A stretch of DNA of 64,000 bases from Thioalkalivibrio sp. AKL19 (GTDB lineage Bacteria > Pseudomonadota > Gammaproteobacteria > Ectothiorhodospirales > Ectothiorhodospiraceae): assembly GCF_000420165.1 (NCBI RefSeq), contig NZ_ATUK01000017.1, positions 1 through 64,000 on the forward strand, read 5' to 3'. The notes under the pieces were generated by a model. The model was not told the DNA's origin and made no database searches. It saw only the letters and a list, made by a program, of their open reading frames with translations. The translations under genes were made by a program, and so were the position numbers. Each line of letters begins with the position of its first letter. The first letter of the stretch is position 1. Shown here piece by piece: positions 52,436-63,250 of the stretch.

Positions 52436-53534
52436 ATGGAACTGAACGCCCTGTATTCCCGCATCGATGACCTGAAAGGCCGCCTGGAAGGCCTTAGGGG
52501 GTATCTTTGACTACCCGGCCAAGGAAGAACGGCTAGAGGAAGTCCAGCGCGAGCTGGAGCAGAACCCGGATATCTGGAACGACCCGGAGCAGGCCCAGGC
52601 CCTGAACAAGGAGCGCGCCCAGCTCGAGGGCGTGGTGGTCAACATCCGCGAGATCGGGACCCAGCTGGATGAAAGCCGGGACCTGCTGGAGATGGCCGAG
52701 GCGGACGACGACGCGGAGACGGTGGCGTCGGTCGAGGCCGACGTCGAGGCCCTGACCGCGCGCATCGAGGGGCTGGAGTTTCGCCGCATGTTCTCCGGCG
52801 AGATGGACGAGGCCAATGCCTATCTCGACATCCAGGCCGGCTCCGGCGGCACCGAGGCGCAGGACTGGGCCAACATGCTGTTGCGCATGTACCTGCGCTG
52901 GGCCGAGCACAAGGGCTTCAAGGCGGAGGTCACCGAACTCTCCGAGGGCGAGACCGCCGGGATCAAGAGTGCGACTGTGCACATCCAGGGCGAGTACGCC
53001 TTCGGTTGGTTGCGCACCGAGACCGGCGTGCATCGGCTGGTGCGCAAGTCGCCGTTCGATTCCGGCAACCGCCGGCATACCTCGTTTGCGTCGGTGTTCG
53101 CCTCCCCGGAGATCGACGAGAACTTCGAGATCGAGATCAATCCGGCCGATCTCCGGGTGGACACCTACCGCTCCTCGGGTGCCGGCGGCCAGCACGTGAA
53201 CACCACCGACTCGGCGGTGCGCATTACCCACGTCCCGACCGGAGTGGTGGCGGCGTGTCAGGCCGGGCGTTCGCAGCACAAGAACCGCGAGATGGCGATG
53301 AACCAGCTGCGCGCCAAGCTGTACGAGCGCGAGCTGCAGGAGCGCAATGCCGAGAAGCAGGCCCTGGAGGACACCAAGTCCGACATCGGCTGGGGCAGCC
53401 AGATCCGCTCTTATGTGCTGGACCAGTCGCGGATCAAGGATCTGCGCACGGGCGTCGAGGTGGGCAATACCCAGGGCGTGCTGGACGGCGATCTCGACCC
53501 CTTTATTGAAGCCAGTCTCAAGAGTGGCTTGTAA
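52436..53534 (+). CDS. prfB: Peptide chain release factor 2, programmed +1 frameshift
   Basis: Class I release factor for UGA and UAA, 365 aa after frameshifting. The first 24 codons (ATG at 52436, [10 protein letters not shown]) end in CTT at 52505-52507, followed by an in-frame TGA at 52508. Reading resumes one base later at GAC 52509 and runs to 53534. The SPF tripeptide ([10 protein letters not shown]) that reads the stop codon and the GGQ hydrolysis motif ([11 protein letters not shown]) are intact. Tool-based gene callers that ignore the shift would start the gene at an internal codon near 52632. Followed by lysS in the classic prfB-lysS arrangement. Confidence 0.96.
52496..52511 (+). 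promoter_or_regulatory. RF2 programmed frameshift site
   Basis: AGGGGG (52496-52501), then TAT CTT TGA C: the internal Shine-Dalgarno-like element three bases before the slippery CTT, then UGA followed by C, as in the RF2 autoregulatory site. When RF2 is scarce the ribosome slips +1 and makes more RF2. Confidence 0.95.
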
Positions 53535-53558
53535 GTCTATCTATTGCATGGATTTCTG

Positions 53559-55049
53559 ATGACCGAAACCACTGACGAGAACAAGCTGATCGCGCAGCGT
53601 CGCAGCAAGCTGAACGAGCTGCGTGCGACCGGTCCGGCGTTCCCCAACGATTTCCGTCGCGATGCGCTGGCGGGTGCGCTGCACGCCACGCACGACGAGA
53701 CCGAGGGCGAGGCGCTGGAGGCCCAGGGGATTCGCGTGACGGTCGCCGGGCGCATGGTCGGCAAGCGCGTGATGGGCAAGGCGAGTTTTATCCGCCTGCG
53801 CGACCAGAGCGGCGACATCCAGCTGTTTGCCCAGCGCGACAGCCTGCCGGAGGGCGTCTACGCGGCGTTCAAGCACTGGGATCTGGGGGACATCGTTGGC
53901 GGGCAGGGCACGCTGTTCAAAACCAAGACTGGCGAGCTGACGGTCAAGCTGGACGAGCTGCGCCTTCTGACCAAGAGCCTGCGGCCGCTGCCGGAGAAGT
54001 TCCACGGCCTGACCGACCAGGAGCAGCGCTATCGCCAGCGCTACGTGGACCTGATCACGAGTCTGGAGAGCCGCGAGCTGTTCCGCACCCGCACGCGCAT
54101 CGTGCGTTACATCCGCGAGTACTTCGAGGACCAGGACTTCATCGAGGTGGAGACCCCGATGATGCAGGTGATCCCGGGTGGCGCGACCGCGCGGCCGTTC
54201 ACCACCCATCACAACGCGCTGGACATGCCGCTGTATCTGCGCATCGCACCGGAGCTGTATCTCAAGCGCCTGGTGGTGGGCGGCTTCGAGAAGGTCTTCG
54301 AAATCAACCGCAATTTCCGCAATGAGGGGCTGTCCACCCGGCACAACCCCGAGTTCACCATGCTCGAGTTCTACGAGGCGTTCGTGGACTACCACGCGCT
54401 GATGGACCGCACGGAAACGCTGCTCCGCGGGCTGTGCGAGGACGTGCTGGGCACCACCACGATCGAGTACCAGGGCGAAACCTACGACTTCGGCAAGCCG
54501 TTCACGCGGATGACCGTGCGCGAGGCGATCCTCGAGCACAATCCGGAGATCGGTAGCGACGATCTGGCGGATATCGACAAGGTGCGCGCCCACTGCGAGC
54601 GCCTGGAGATCCCGATCAAGGAAAGCTTCGGCCTCGGCAAGCTGTGGACCGAGATCTTCGAGTACACCGCCGAGAACCGGCTGCGCCATCCGACCTTCAT
54701 TACCGCCTATCCGACCGAGGTCTCGCCGCTGGCACGGCGCAACGACGAAGACTCCTTCGTCACCGATCGCTTCGAGCTGTTTGTCGGCGGGCGGGAGATC
54801 GCCAATGGCTTCTCCGAACTGAACGACCCGGAAGACCAGGCCGAGCGCTTCCAGGCCCAGGTGGCGGAGAAGGACGCCGGCGACGACGAGGCCATGCACT
54901 ATGACGCCGACTATATCCGCGCCCTGGAGTATGGCCTGCCGCCAACCGCCGGCGAGGGCATTGGCATCGACCGCCTGGTGATGCTGCTGACCGACAGCGC
55001 CTCGATCCGCGACGTGCTGCTGTTTCCGCACCTGCGCCCGGAGGCCTGA
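53559..55049 (+). CDS. lysS: Lysyl-tRNA synthetase (class II)
   Basis: Class IIb synthetase of 496 aa charging tRNA-Lys. The N-terminal anticodon-binding OB fold includes [17 protein letters not shown]. Class II motif 2 appears as [18 protein letters not shown] and motif 3 as [16 protein letters not shown], with [11 protein letters not shown] at the end. GGATARPF is also as expected. The ATG at 53559 was chosen over 53544 because of the [10 protein letters not shown] start typical of the family. Downstream of prfB by 24 bases. Confidence 0.96.
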   Translation: MTETTDENKLIAQRRSKLNELRATGPAFPNDFRRDALAGALHATHDETEGEALEAQGIRVTVAGRMVGKRVMGKASFIRLRDQSGDIQLFAQRDSLPEGVYAAFKHWDLGDIVGGQGTLFKTKTGELTVKLDELRLLTKSLRPLPEKFHGLTDQEQRYRQRYVDLITSLESRELFRTRTRIVRYIREYFEDQDFIEVETPMMQVIPGGATARPFTTHHNALDMPLYLRIAPELYLKRLVVGGFEKVFEINRNFRNEGLSTRHNPEFTMLEFYEAFVDYHALMDRTETLLRGLCEDVLGTTTIEYQGETYDFGKPFTRMTVREAILEHNPEIGSDDLADIDKVRAHCERLEIPIKESFGLGKLWTEIFEYTAENRLRHPTFITAYPTEVSPLARRNDEDSFVTDRFELFVGGREIANGFSELNDPEDQAERFQAQVAEKDAGDDEAMHYDADYIRALEYGLPPTAGEGIGIDRLVMLLTDSASIRDVLLFPHLRPEA

Positions 55050-55134
55050 TCCCGCAAGGGCTGTCTCGCGCCTGAACAATCCCCCGGGATTCGTGTCCCA
55101 TTTCTGCGAAGGTACTCAACCCTGGAGGTGAGGT

Positions 55135-56265
55135 ATGCGAATCGGGATGAGACGGGGCCGCGCCGGCGCGCTGGTGGCGGGGCTGGCCTTGATGGGATCG
55201 GCCCTGGCGGGCGAGGTAATCGAAGAAGGCATCGGTACCGAGTACGAGCAATTCGATCTCGTACGGGTGGCCGGGGAGCTGGAGCATCCCTGGTCGGTGG
55301 CTTTCCTACCGGATGGCGGGTATCTGGTGACCGAGCGCACCGGTGCGCTGAAGCATGTGCGGGACGGCGAAGTTACTACGGTCGACGGCGTGCCCGGGGT
55401 CGTGGCGCGAGGGCAGGGCGGCCTTCTCGATGTTTCCCTGCATCCGGGCTTCGCCGGGAACGGCCTCGTGTATTTCACCTATGTCACCGGGGACTCGGAT
55501 CAGTCCTACACCGCGCTGGCGCGCGGCCGCCTGGAGGACGGGGCCCTGCACGAGGTTGAGGAGCTGTTCCGCCAGGACCGTGGCGGCAGCAACCCGGGTC
55601 ATTTCGGCTCGCGCCTCGCCTGGCAGGCCGATGGCACGCTGCTGATGACCATTGGCGATCGCCGGCAGGAGGACCCGGCCCAGGACCTCGCGTCCCATAC
55701 CGGGTCGCTGGTGCGCCTGACCGAGGATGGGAAGGCCCCGGCGGACAATCCGTTCGCCGACCGCGATGATGCCCAGCCGCATATCTTTGCCTATGGCCTG
55801 CGCAATTCGCAGGGGCTGGTGGTGGACCCGGCGGACGGTACGATCTGGCTGACCGATCACGGCCCCCGGGGCGGGGATGAACTGAACCGCATCGAAGCCG
55901 GGGGCAACTACGGCTGGCCCGTGGTGTCGCTGGGGCGGGACTACCGCTCCGAGGAGCCATTTGGCGAGGCGCGCCGCGACGCGGACATGACCGATCCGGT
56001 ATACGAGTTCCTGCCAACGCTGGCGCCGTCCGGACTGGCCCTGGTCACCGCGGATCGCTTCGAGGCCTGGCAGGGTAACCTGCTGGCGGGTGGCCTGCGC
56101 GCCGAACGCATCCTGCGCATCGTGATCGAGGATGACGAGGTCGTGCACATGGAGGAGCTGCTGCACGGCAAGATCGGGCGTATTCGCGATGTGCGCGAAG
56201 GGCCCGAGGGGCATGTCTACGTGCTGACGGACCACTCGGACGGCGGCCTGTACCGGCTCGAGTGA
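55135..56265 (+). CDS. Secreted PQQ-type sugar dehydrogenase (YliI/Asd-like)
   Basis: Protein of 376 aa with a signal peptide (RGRAGALVAGLALMGSALAG). The mature part is a six-bladed propeller of soluble aldose/sorbosone dehydrogenase type: LEHPWSVAFLPDGGYLVTER, GQGGLLDVSLHPGFA, SNPGHFGSRLAWQADGTLL, IFAYGLRNSQGLV, and LTDHGPRGGDELNRI with the conserved His and Asp near the cofactor. It would oxidise aldoses in the periplasm with PQQ. GGAGGTGAGG is a strong ribosome binding site. Confidence 0.88.
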   Translation: MRIGMRRGRAGALVAGLALMGSALAGEVIEEGIGTEYEQFDLVRVAGELEHPWSVAFLPDGGYLVTERTGALKHVRDGEVTTVDGVPGVVARGQGGLLDVSLHPGFAGNGLVYFTYVTGDSDQSYTALARGRLEDGALHEVEELFRQDRGGSNPGHFGSRLAWQADGTLLMTIGDRRQEDPAQDLASHTGSLVRLTEDGKAPADNPFADRDDAQPHIFAYGLRNSQGLVVDPADGTIWLTDHGPRGGDELNRIEAGGNYGWPVVSLGRDYRSEEPFGEARRDADMTDPVYEFLPTLAPSGLALVTADRFEAWQGNLLAGGLRAERILRIVIEDDEVVHMEELLHGKIGRIRDVREGPEGHVYVLTDHSDGGLYRLE

Positions 56266-56378
56266 CCCGGCCGGCGGTTCCCGCGTCGAAGCCGGGTATC
56301 CTGCCCGCGCACCGGGCTGCAAGCAGGACTCGGCCGGTCAGTCGGGGTGAGCGGCTTCGGCCGTCGGGCACCCGGCCG

Positions 56379-58592
56379 TCAGTCGCCGGCCGGCTCCAGC
56401 AACAGGGCCGCGAGGGGAGGCAGGTGCAGGTAGAGCGTGGCGGGGTGACCCTGGCGTTCCACCGGTTCGGCGAAGGCCTCCGCCGGTCCGCGTGAGCCCC
56501 CGCCGTAGACCTCCGCGTCGGTGTTGAGGGTGACCCGCCAGCGGCCGGAATGGGGAGCGGGCACGGGGTAGGCGGGGCGTTCCACTGGGGTCAGGTTCAG
56601 GACCACGACGACCTGGCGACCCTGGTGGTCGCGGCGCACGAAACTGAGCGTGGAGTGCGCGGCATCGTCGCAGTCCAGCCAGTCGAAGCCGTCCGGCTCG
56701 AATTCGCGGGCGTGCAGGGCCGGGTCTTCGCGGTACACCCGGTTCAGGTCGCGCACCAGATTCTGCAGGCCCTGGTGCAGGGGATACTGCAGCACGTACC
56801 AGTCCAGCTCGCGATCCTCGGACCATTCGGGGCCCTGGCCGAATTCCTGGCCCATGAACAGCAGCTTCTTGCCGGGGTAGAGCCACTGCCAGCTGTAGAG
56901 CAGGCGCAGGTTGGCGTGCTGCTCCCACTCGTTGCCGGGCATGCGCCCGCGCAGGCTGCGTTTTCCGTGCACCACCTCGTCGTGCGAGAACGGCAGGACG
57001 AAGTTCTCGCTGTAGGCGTAGAGCTGGCCGAAGGTGAGCTGGCCGTGGTGATGGGTGCGGTAGATCGGGTCCATGCCGAAATAGGTCAGGGTGTCGTGCA
57101 TCCAGCCCATGTTCCACTTCATGGTGAAGCCCAGCCCGCCCATGGACGGCGGGCGGCTGACACCCGGCCAGGCGGTCGATTCCTCGGCGATCATGGCGAC
57201 GCCGGGGTGGCTGGTCTGGACGGTCTCGTTCAGGTGGCGCAGGAAGTCGATCGCCTCGAGGTTCTCGTTGCCGCCGTGGATGTTGGGCAGCCAGTCCTGG
57301 CCCTCGCGGTCATAGTCGCGGTAGAGCATGGAGGCGACGGCGTCCACGCGCAGGCCGTCGAGGTGGAAGTCCTCGACCCAGCACAGGGCGCTGGAGAGCA
57401 GGAAGTTGCGGACCTCGGGGCGCGAATAGTTGAAGATCAGCGTGCCCCAGCCACGATGCTCGCCGATGCGCGGGTCGGCATGTTCGTACAGCGCGGTGCC
57501 GTCGAAGCGCGCCAGCGCGAACTCGTCGCGCGGGAAGTGGCCCGGGACCCAGTCGAGGATCACGCCCAGTCCGGCCTGGTGGGCCTGGTCGACGAGGTAG
57601 CGAAAGTCGTCCGCGTTGCCGAAGCGCGAGGTGGGGGCGAAAAACCCCGTGCTCTGGTAGCCCCAGGAGCCGTCGAACGGGTGCTCGGTGATCGGCAGCA
57701 ACTCGAGGTGGGTGAAGCCCAGGTCGCGCGCGTAGGGCACCAGACGCTCGGCCAGGTCGCGGTAGTTGGGCCATTCGCCCTCGGGGCTGCGCTGCCAGGA
57801 GCCCAGGTGCACCTCGTAGATGCTCATGGGCCGGTGCTTCCAGGCCTCGGGGTCGCGATTGCGCATCCAGTGGTCGTCGTCCCAGGCGTAGCGGCTGGGG
57901 GGCTGGATTCGCGAGGCGGTCTCGGGGCGGAGCTGGTAGGCGCGGGCGTAGGGATCGGCTTTCAGGTGCAGACTTCCCTGGTCGCGGTTGCGGATTTCGA
58001 ACTTGTACAGCGTCTCCGCGGCCAGTCCCGGGATAAAGAGCTCCCATATGCCGCTGCCGGGGTGGACGGTCATCGGGTGGCAGCGGCCGTCCCAGCGGTT
58101 GAAGTCGCCGACTACCGAGACGCGTTCGGCATTGGGTGCCCAGACGGCAAAGCGCACGCCTTCGATGCCGTCGCGGGTGAGCGGATGGGCACCCAGCATG
58201 CGGTGGGCATGCCAGTGGCGGCCTTCGGCGAACAGGTGGCGGTCGAATTCGGGGATATCCGGGGCGAAGGCCCAGGGATCGACCTGCTGCATTGTTGTTG
58301 TGCCACCCTCGGGCTGCCAGTCCAGTTGCGGGTGCGCGGGGAGGTCGTCCGCCGATCCCTGCCAGAGGAACAGCCCCGGGAACCCGGTGGCCGGTTCCAG
58401 CGTCGTGAGACGACCGTCACAAAGTGTGACGGACGCCGCGCTCGCATGTGGCAGCCAGGCCCGGTAGCAGATGGTTTGTTGATCCAGCGCATGGCGCCCG
58501 AGGAGGCTGTGGGGATCATGTAGCCGTGCCTCGGTCAGACGTCGTAATGAATCGGCGACGGAACGGGTGCATTTGTCGGGGGCTGTTGCCAT
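56379..58592 (-). CDS. glgB: 1,4-alpha-glucan branching enzyme GlgB
   Basis: GH13 enzyme of 737 aa that makes alpha-1,6 branches in glycogen. The N-terminal CBM48 part ([21 protein letters not shown]) precedes the barrel: [45 protein letters not shown] with the nucleophile Asp (about residue 414), IAEESTAW with the acid/base Glu (about residue 467) and [15 protein letters not shown] with the third carboxylate. An amino-terminal 100-residue extension before CBM48 is typical of proteobacterial GlgB. It is divergent from the glgC operon and separated by 96 bases. Confidence 0.96.
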   Translation of the reverse strand: MATAPDKCTRSVADSLRRLTEARLHDPHSLLGRHALDQQTICYRAWLPHASAASVTLCDGRLTTLEPATGFPGLFLWQGSADDLPAHPQLDWQPEGGTTTMQQVDPWAFAPDIPEFDRHLFAEGRHWHAHRMLGAHPLTRDGIEGVRFAVWAPNAERVSVVGDFNRWDGRCHPMTVHPGSGIWELFIPGLAAETLYKFEIRNRDQGSLHLKADPYARAYQLRPETASRIQPPSRYAWDDDHWMRNRDPEAWKHRPMSIYEVHLGSWQRSPEGEWPNYRDLAERLVPYARDLGFTHLELLPITEHPFDGSWGYQSTGFFAPTSRFGNADDFRYLVDQAHQAGLGVILDWVPGHFPRDEFALARFDGTALYEHADPRIGEHRGWGTLIFNYSRPEVRNFLLSSALCWVEDFHLDGLRVDAVASMLYRDYDREGQDWLPNIHGGNENLEAIDFLRHLNETVQTSHPGVAMIAEESTAWPGVSRPPSMGGLGFTMKWNMGWMHDTLTYFGMDPIYRTHHHGQLTFGQLYAYSENFVLPFSHDEVVHGKRSLRGRMPGNEWEQHANLRLLYSWQWLYPGKKLLFMGQEFGQGPEWSEDRELDWYVLQYPLHQGLQNLVRDLNRVYREDPALHAREFEPDGFDWLDCDDAAHSTLSFVRRDHQGRQVVVVLNLTPVERPAYPVPAPHSGRWRVTLNTDAEVYGGGSRGPAEAFAEPVERQGHPATLYLHLPPLAALLLEPAGD

Positions 58593-58688
58593 ACTCGGAT
58601 CAAACTCGCGTTTCGGATGTGGAACAGCAGGGTTCGGGCTGGGTCAGCCGAACACGTGGGTAACACTTTACTAGGCAAGGATGGATGC

Positions 58689-59954
58689 ATGACTCCGCAA
58701 CCGCAACGTTACGTTAGCCGCCTGACCCGGGAGACCCTCGCCCTGATCCTGGCCGGCGGACGTGGTTCGCGACTGAAACAATTGACACTGTGGCGGGCCA
58801 AGCCGGCTGTGCCCTTCGGCGGGAAGTTCCGCATCATCGACTTCCCCCTGTCCAACTGCATCAACTCCGGGATTCGCCAGGTGGCGGTGGTCACCCAGTA
58901 CAAGGCACATTCGCTGATCCAGCACATGCAGCGTGGCTGGAGCTTCCTGCGCGGGGAGTTTGGCGAGTTCATCGAGCTGTTGCCGGCGCAACAGCGCATC
59001 GAGACGTCCTGGTACGCCGGGACGGCCGATGCGGTCTACCAGAACATCGACATCATCCGGCAGCACAACCCGCGCTATGTGCTGATCCTGGCCGGCGACC
59101 ACATCTACAAGATGGACTACGGCCAGATGATCGCCTTCCACGTGGAGAGCGGGGCCGACATGACGGTAGGCTGCCTGGAGGTGGAGCAGGAGCGCGCGAA
59201 GGCCTTCGGCGTCATGGGCGTGGATGCCTCCAGCCGCATCACCTCGTTTGCCGAGAAGCCGGAGGACCCGGCGCTGATCCCCGGCAGCAAGACCCACTCG
59301 CTGGCCTCCATGGGGATCTACGTGATCAACACCGAATTCCTGTTCGAGCAGCTGGTCAAGGATGCCGACGACACCTTCTCCAGCCATGATTTCGGCAAGG
59401 ACATTATCCCCGAGATCATCGAGCGGCATCAGGTAATGGCCTATCCGTTCCGCGACGAACAGGGCGTGCGCCAGGGCTACTGGCGCGACGTGGGGACGAT
59501 CGATTCCTACTGGCAGGCCAACCTGGAGCTGATCGGCGTGACCCCGGAACTGAATCTGTACGATTCGGAATGGCCGATCTGGACCTACCAGGAACAGCTG
59601 CCGCCGGCCAAGTTCGTGTTCGACGACGAGGACCGGCGCGGCATGGCGATCGACTCCATGGTCTCCGGCGGCTGCATCATTTCCGGCAGTACTGTGCGCC
59701 ACTCGCTGCTGTTCTCCAACGTGCAGGTGAACGCCTGCGCCACGGTGGAGGATTCGGTGATCCTGCCCAGTGTCACGATTGGCGAGAATTGCGTGATCCG
59801 CAACGCAGTGATCGACAAGGGCTGCAAGGTGCCGGACGGGACCGAGATCGGGGTGGACGACGAGGCCGATGCCCGCGACTACTTCATCTCCCCGGGCGGG
59901 GTGCGCGTGGTGACACCGGAGATGCTCGGACAGGCCACCCACCATGTCCGCTGA
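58689..59954 (+). CDS. glgC: Glucose-1-phosphate adenylyltransferase GlgC
   Basis: Pyrophosphorylase of 421 aa producing ADP-glucose. Seen are [20 protein letters not shown] with the nucleotide loop, [60 protein letters not shown] and the left-handed beta-helix C-domain with [20 protein letters not shown]. The ATG at 58689 follows AAGGATGG. First gene of a glgC-GH57-malQ operon. No glgA is in the window. Confidence 0.95.
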   Translation: MTPQPQRYVSRLTRETLALILAGGRGSRLKQLTLWRAKPAVPFGGKFRIIDFPLSNCINSGIRQVAVVTQYKAHSLIQHMQRGWSFLRGEFGEFIELLPAQQRIETSWYAGTADAVYQNIDIIRQHNPRYVLILAGDHIYKMDYGQMIAFHVESGADMTVGCLEVEQERAKAFGVMGVDASSRITSFAEKPEDPALIPGSKTHSLASMGIYVINTEFLFEQLVKDADDTFSSHDFGKDIIPEIIERHQVMAYPFRDEQGVRQGYWRDVGTIDSYWQANLELIGVTPELNLYDSEWPIWTYQEQLPPAKFVFDDEDRRGMAIDSMVSGGCIISGSTVRHSLLFSNVQVNACATVEDSVILPSVTIGENCVIRNAVIDKGCKVPDGTEIGVDDEADARDYFISPGGVRVVTPEMLGQATHHVR

Positions 59955-61692
59955 ATCCGGCAGTACCACCGCGCTTGCCGCCCAGCCGCCGCAGCTCGAT
60001 GTGGTGCTGTGCTGGCACATGCACCAGCCGCAGTACTACGACTCGGGCGCGGGCGAGTACGTGCTGCCGTGGACCTACCTGCATGCCCTGAAGGATTACA
60101 CCGACATGGCCGCGCACCTGGAGGCCTGTCCCCAGGCGCGCGCGGTGGTGAACTTCGCCCCCATTTTGCTGGAGCAGATTGCCGATTACGGCGAGCGGCT
60201 GGAGAGCGGCATCGGCAACCGCTCGAGCTTCGGGGACCCGGTGCTGGATCTGCTGCAGATGGACATCGTGCCGGTGGACCCGGTGCAGCGCCGCGAGATC
60301 CTGCGCGTCTGCCTGCGGGCGCACGCCCCGCGGATGATCGAGCCGTTCCCGCTGTTCGAGCGCCTGGCGGCGCTGGCGCGCCAGGCGCTGGAGGACCCGG
60401 TGCTGCTGTCGCATCTGGACAACCGCTACTTCCAGGACCTGGCGACCTGCTACCACCTGGCCTGGCTGGGCGAGACCGTGCGTCGGGCGTACCCGGAGGT
60501 GCAGGGCTGGTTGAAGGCGGACACGGGATTCAATCGTGATGTCCGCGGACGGCTGTTGAAACTGATCCGGGACGAGGTCAAGGCGATCCTCCCGCGCTAC
60601 CGCGCCCTGGCGGAGCAGGAACGGGTGGAGCTGTCGTTCACACCGTACGCCCACCCGATCATGCCGCTGCTGCTGGACCTGCAGTCGGCGCGCGAGGCCA
60701 TGCCCGATGTCGAGCTGCCGCAGGCCCCCGCCTATCCGGATGGCGAGGCGCGGGTGCGCTGGCATATCGAGCGCGGGCTGGAGGTGTTCGAGCAGTACTT
60801 CGGGTTTCGTCCACGCGGCTGCTGGCCGTCGGAAGGGGGGATCAGCGAGGCGACCGTGCGCCTGCTGGATGATTACGGGATCTGCTGGACGGCCAGCGGC
60901 CAGACCGTGCTGGGCAACAGCCTGGCCGCGGCCGGACAGACGGCCGAGTCGCATACCGGGTCGGCGGAACAGGAGGGCTGGCTGCATCGGCCCTACTGTC
61001 TCGAAGGTGCCAGGACCGAGTTGTTCTTCCGCGATGACGGCTTGTCCGATGCCATCGGATTTCGCTACGCCGACTGGCATGCGGACGACGCCGTCGGCGA
61101 TTTCGTGCATCACCTGGAGAATATCGCCTCCGTTTCGCCCGAGGGTGGCGTGGTGGCCGTCATCCTGGATGGCGAGAACGCCTGGGAGTACTACCCGGAC
61201 AACGGCTTTCACTTCCTGCAGGCGCTGTACGAGCGTCTGGCGGCGAACCCGAGGCTCAACCTGTGCACCTTTTCGGACGTCTGCCAGCGTACCGGCCCGC
61301 GGGCCGACCGGGGTGAACTGTCCGGGCTGGTGGCGGGTTCCTGGGTGTACGGGACCTTTTCCACCTGGATCGGCGATCCGGACAAGAACCTGGGCTGGGA
61401 TCGCCTGATCGAGGCGTGGACCGCGGTGGATCAGGCGGTTGCCCGGCATCCCGCGCTGGATACGCCGGCCCTGCGCAGGCAGCTGGCGGTGTGCGAGGGC
61501 TCCGACTGGTGCTGGTGGTTCGGGGAATACAACCCGGCCGGCTCGGTGAGCGACTTCGAACAACTTTACCGCCGCCACCTGGCGCGGATGTACCAGCTGG
61601 CGGACCTGGAAGTGCCGGAGTCCCTGGGCGAGGTGCTTTCGGTTGGCGGTGGCGATCCGGCTGCGGGTGGGACCATGCGGAAGGGACAGTAG
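59944..61692 (+). CDS. GH57-family alpha-amylase/branching-type glycoside hydrolase
   Basis: Glycoside hydrolase of 582 aa. [14 protein letters not shown] begins the family-57 fold. The conserved regions are present: [10 protein letters not shown] with the nucleophile Glu near residue 298, and [11 protein letters not shown] with the acid/base Asp near residue 407. The C-terminal part ([12 protein letters not shown]) is also typical. It would trim or transfer alpha-glucan chains. It overlaps glgC by 11 bases and is followed by malQ, so it is probably part of a glycogen-metabolism operon. Confidence 0.9.
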   Translation: MSAESGSTTALAAQPPQLDVVLCWHMHQPQYYDSGAGEYVLPWTYLHALKDYTDMAAHLEACPQARAVVNFAPILLEQIADYGERLESGIGNRSSFGDPVLDLLQMDIVPVDPVQRREILRVCLRAHAPRMIEPFPLFERLAALARQALEDPVLLSHLDNRYFQDLATCYHLAWLGETVRRAYPEVQGWLKADTGFNRDVRGRLLKLIRDEVKAILPRYRALAEQERVELSFTPYAHPIMPLLLDLQSAREAMPDVELPQAPAYPDGEARVRWHIERGLEVFEQYFGFRPRGCWPSEGGISEATVRLLDDYGICWTASGQTVLGNSLAAAGQTAESHTGSAEQEGWLHRPYCLEGARTELFFRDDGLSDAIGFRYADWHADDAVGDFVHHLENIASVSPEGGVVAVILDGENAWEYYPDNGFHFLQALYERLAANPRLNLCTFSDVCQRTGPRADRGELSGLVAGSWVYGTFSTWIGDPDKNLGWDRLIEAWTAVDQAVARHPALDTPALRRQLAVCEGSDWCWWFGEYNPAGSVSDFEQLYRRHLARMYQLADLEVPESLGEVLSVGGGDPAAGGTMRKGQ

Positions 61693-61695
61693 TCC

Positions 61696-63171
61696 ATGGA
61701 GGCGGGTGAAGAACACTGTAATCCGCTGATGCAGCGCCGCCGGGCCGGCGTGTTGCTGCATCCGGTCTCGTTGCCGGGGCCGGGTCCGGTGGGCACGCTG
61801 GGGCAGGAGGCCTTCCGTTTCCTCGACTGGGCGCGGGATGCGGGGTTCAGCCTTTGGCAGATCCTTCCGCTGCACCCGCCGCAGGAGGACGGCTCCCCCT
61901 ACGCCAGCATCTCGGCGTTCGCCGGGGATGTGCGCCTGATCGATCCGCAGCGGCTGGCCGAACGGGCGGGCCTGGACGCGGCCCATGGGTCGGTCGAGGC
62001 CCTGCTGCAACAGGCCCGGGAAGGCCTGGAGCAGGCCGGCGATGGCTGGGCGCAGGCCTATCAGGCCTTCTGCGATGCGCAGGGGCCGGCCTGGCTGGAT
62101 GACTTTGCCCGCTTCGTGGTCATCCGCGCCCGCGAGGCGGGCCGCCCGTGGTGGGAATGGCCGGCTGCTCTTCGCGACCGCGATCCGGAGGCCCTTGCCG
62201 CCGTCGAGCGCGAGGCGGCGCAGGAACTGGAGGCGGTCCGCTTCGCCCAGTTTGTCCTGTTCGACCAGTGGCAGGATGTGCGCGAGCATGCGCGCTCCCG
62301 GGACATCCTGATCCTCGGGGACATGCCGATCTTCGTGGCCCACGACTCCGCCGAGGTCTGGGCCCACCGCGATCTGTTTGATCTGGATGCCACGGGGCAC
62401 CCCCTGACCGTGGCCGGCGTGCCGCCGGACTATTTCTCCGAGACCGGGCAGCGCTGGGGCAATCCGCATTACCGTTGGGATCGTCTTGCAGAGCGCGGAT
62501 ACGACTGGTGGGTGGAGCGCATGCGCTGGACGCTGGAGACGGTGGACGCCGTGCGCATCGACCACTTCCGCGGCTTCGAGGCCAGCTGGGCCGTGCCGGC
62601 GAGCGAGCCGGATGCCACGCAGGGCCACTGGGTCCCGGGACCGGGCGCCGATTTCTTCGAACAGCTGCAGGACCGCCTGGGGGTGCTGCCCCTGCTGGCC
62701 GAGGACCTGGGCGTGATCACCCCGGAGGTGACCGCGCTGCGCCTGCGCTTCGATCTGCCGGGCATGCGCATCCTGCAGTTCGCGTTCGAGGGCGGGCCGG
62801 ATAACCCCTACCTGCCGGCGAACCACGACGAACTGAGTGCCGTGTACACCGGCACGCATGACAACGACACCACACTGGGCTGGTTTCACTCCCTGGAGCC
62901 GGCCATGCAGCAGCACGTGGTCGAGACGCTGGACCAGGGACCGGCCGGGGAGATGCCCTGGCCGCTGATCCGTGCGGCCTGCCACTCACCGGCACAGCTG
63001 GCGATCCTGCCGATGCAGGATGCCCTGCAGCTCGGTTCGGAAGCCCGGATGAATACGCCGGGCACGGTGGCCAATGGCAACTGGAGTTGGCGCTTTGACT
63101 GGGGCCAGCTGCCGGAGGGGCAGACCGAGGCGCTGCGTGCGCTGGCGCAGGAGACGGGTCGCCTCGACTGA
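61696..63171 (+). CDS. malQ: 4-alpha-glucanotransferase MalQ (amylomaltase, GH77)
   Basis: Enzyme of 491 aa that transfers alpha-1,4-glucan chains. The GH77 signatures are RRRAGVLLHPVSLPGPG, SPYASISAFAG, VRIDHFRGFEASW with the nucleophile Asp near residue 287, LLAEDLGVITPEV with the acid/base Glu near 335, and TGTHDNDTTLGW with the third carboxylate near 390. It lies 3 bases after the GH57 gene. A strong terminator follows at 63192. Confidence 0.95.
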   Translation: MEAGEEHCNPLMQRRRAGVLLHPVSLPGPGPVGTLGQEAFRFLDWARDAGFSLWQILPLHPPQEDGSPYASISAFAGDVRLIDPQRLAERAGLDAAHGSVEALLQQAREGLEQAGDGWAQAYQAFCDAQGPAWLDDFARFVVIRAREAGRPWWEWPAALRDRDPEALAAVEREAAQELEAVRFAQFVLFDQWQDVREHARSRDILILGDMPIFVAHDSAEVWAHRDLFDLDATGHPLTVAGVPPDYFSETGQRWGNPHYRWDRLAERGYDWWVERMRWTLETVDAVRIDHFRGFEASWAVPASEPDATQGHWVPGPGADFFEQLQDRLGVLPLLAEDLGVITPEVTALRLRFDLPGMRILQFAFEGGPDNPYLPANHDELSAVYTGTHDNDTTLGWFHSLEPAMQQHVVETLDQGPAGEMPWPLIRAACHSPAQLAILPMQDALQLGSEARMNTPGTVANGNWSWRFDWGQLPEGQTEALRALAQETGRLD

Positions 63172-63191
63172 CGGTCCGGCCCGGACATGAA

Positions 63192-63225
63192 AAAGGCCCG
63201 GTCCCTTCGCGGGGGCCGGGCCTTT
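63192..63225. terminator. Bidirectional terminator between malQ and the Gln-rich gene
   Basis: AAAGGCCCGG and CCGGGCCTTT form a perfect 10-base stem around a further TCCC/GGGG core and TTCGC loop. Runs of A and T on both sides let it stop transcription in both directions; malQ ends 20 bases before it and the minus-strand gene ends 26 bases after it. Confidence 0.9.
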
Positions 63226-63250
63226 CCGTTTGCCGGAGGAGGCTGTGCGA

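Noticed and set aside
59884-62985. 1033-residue minus-strand frame across the GH57 and malQ genes
   Set aside because: Antisense of two enzymes with intact catalytic motifs; no independent start signal.
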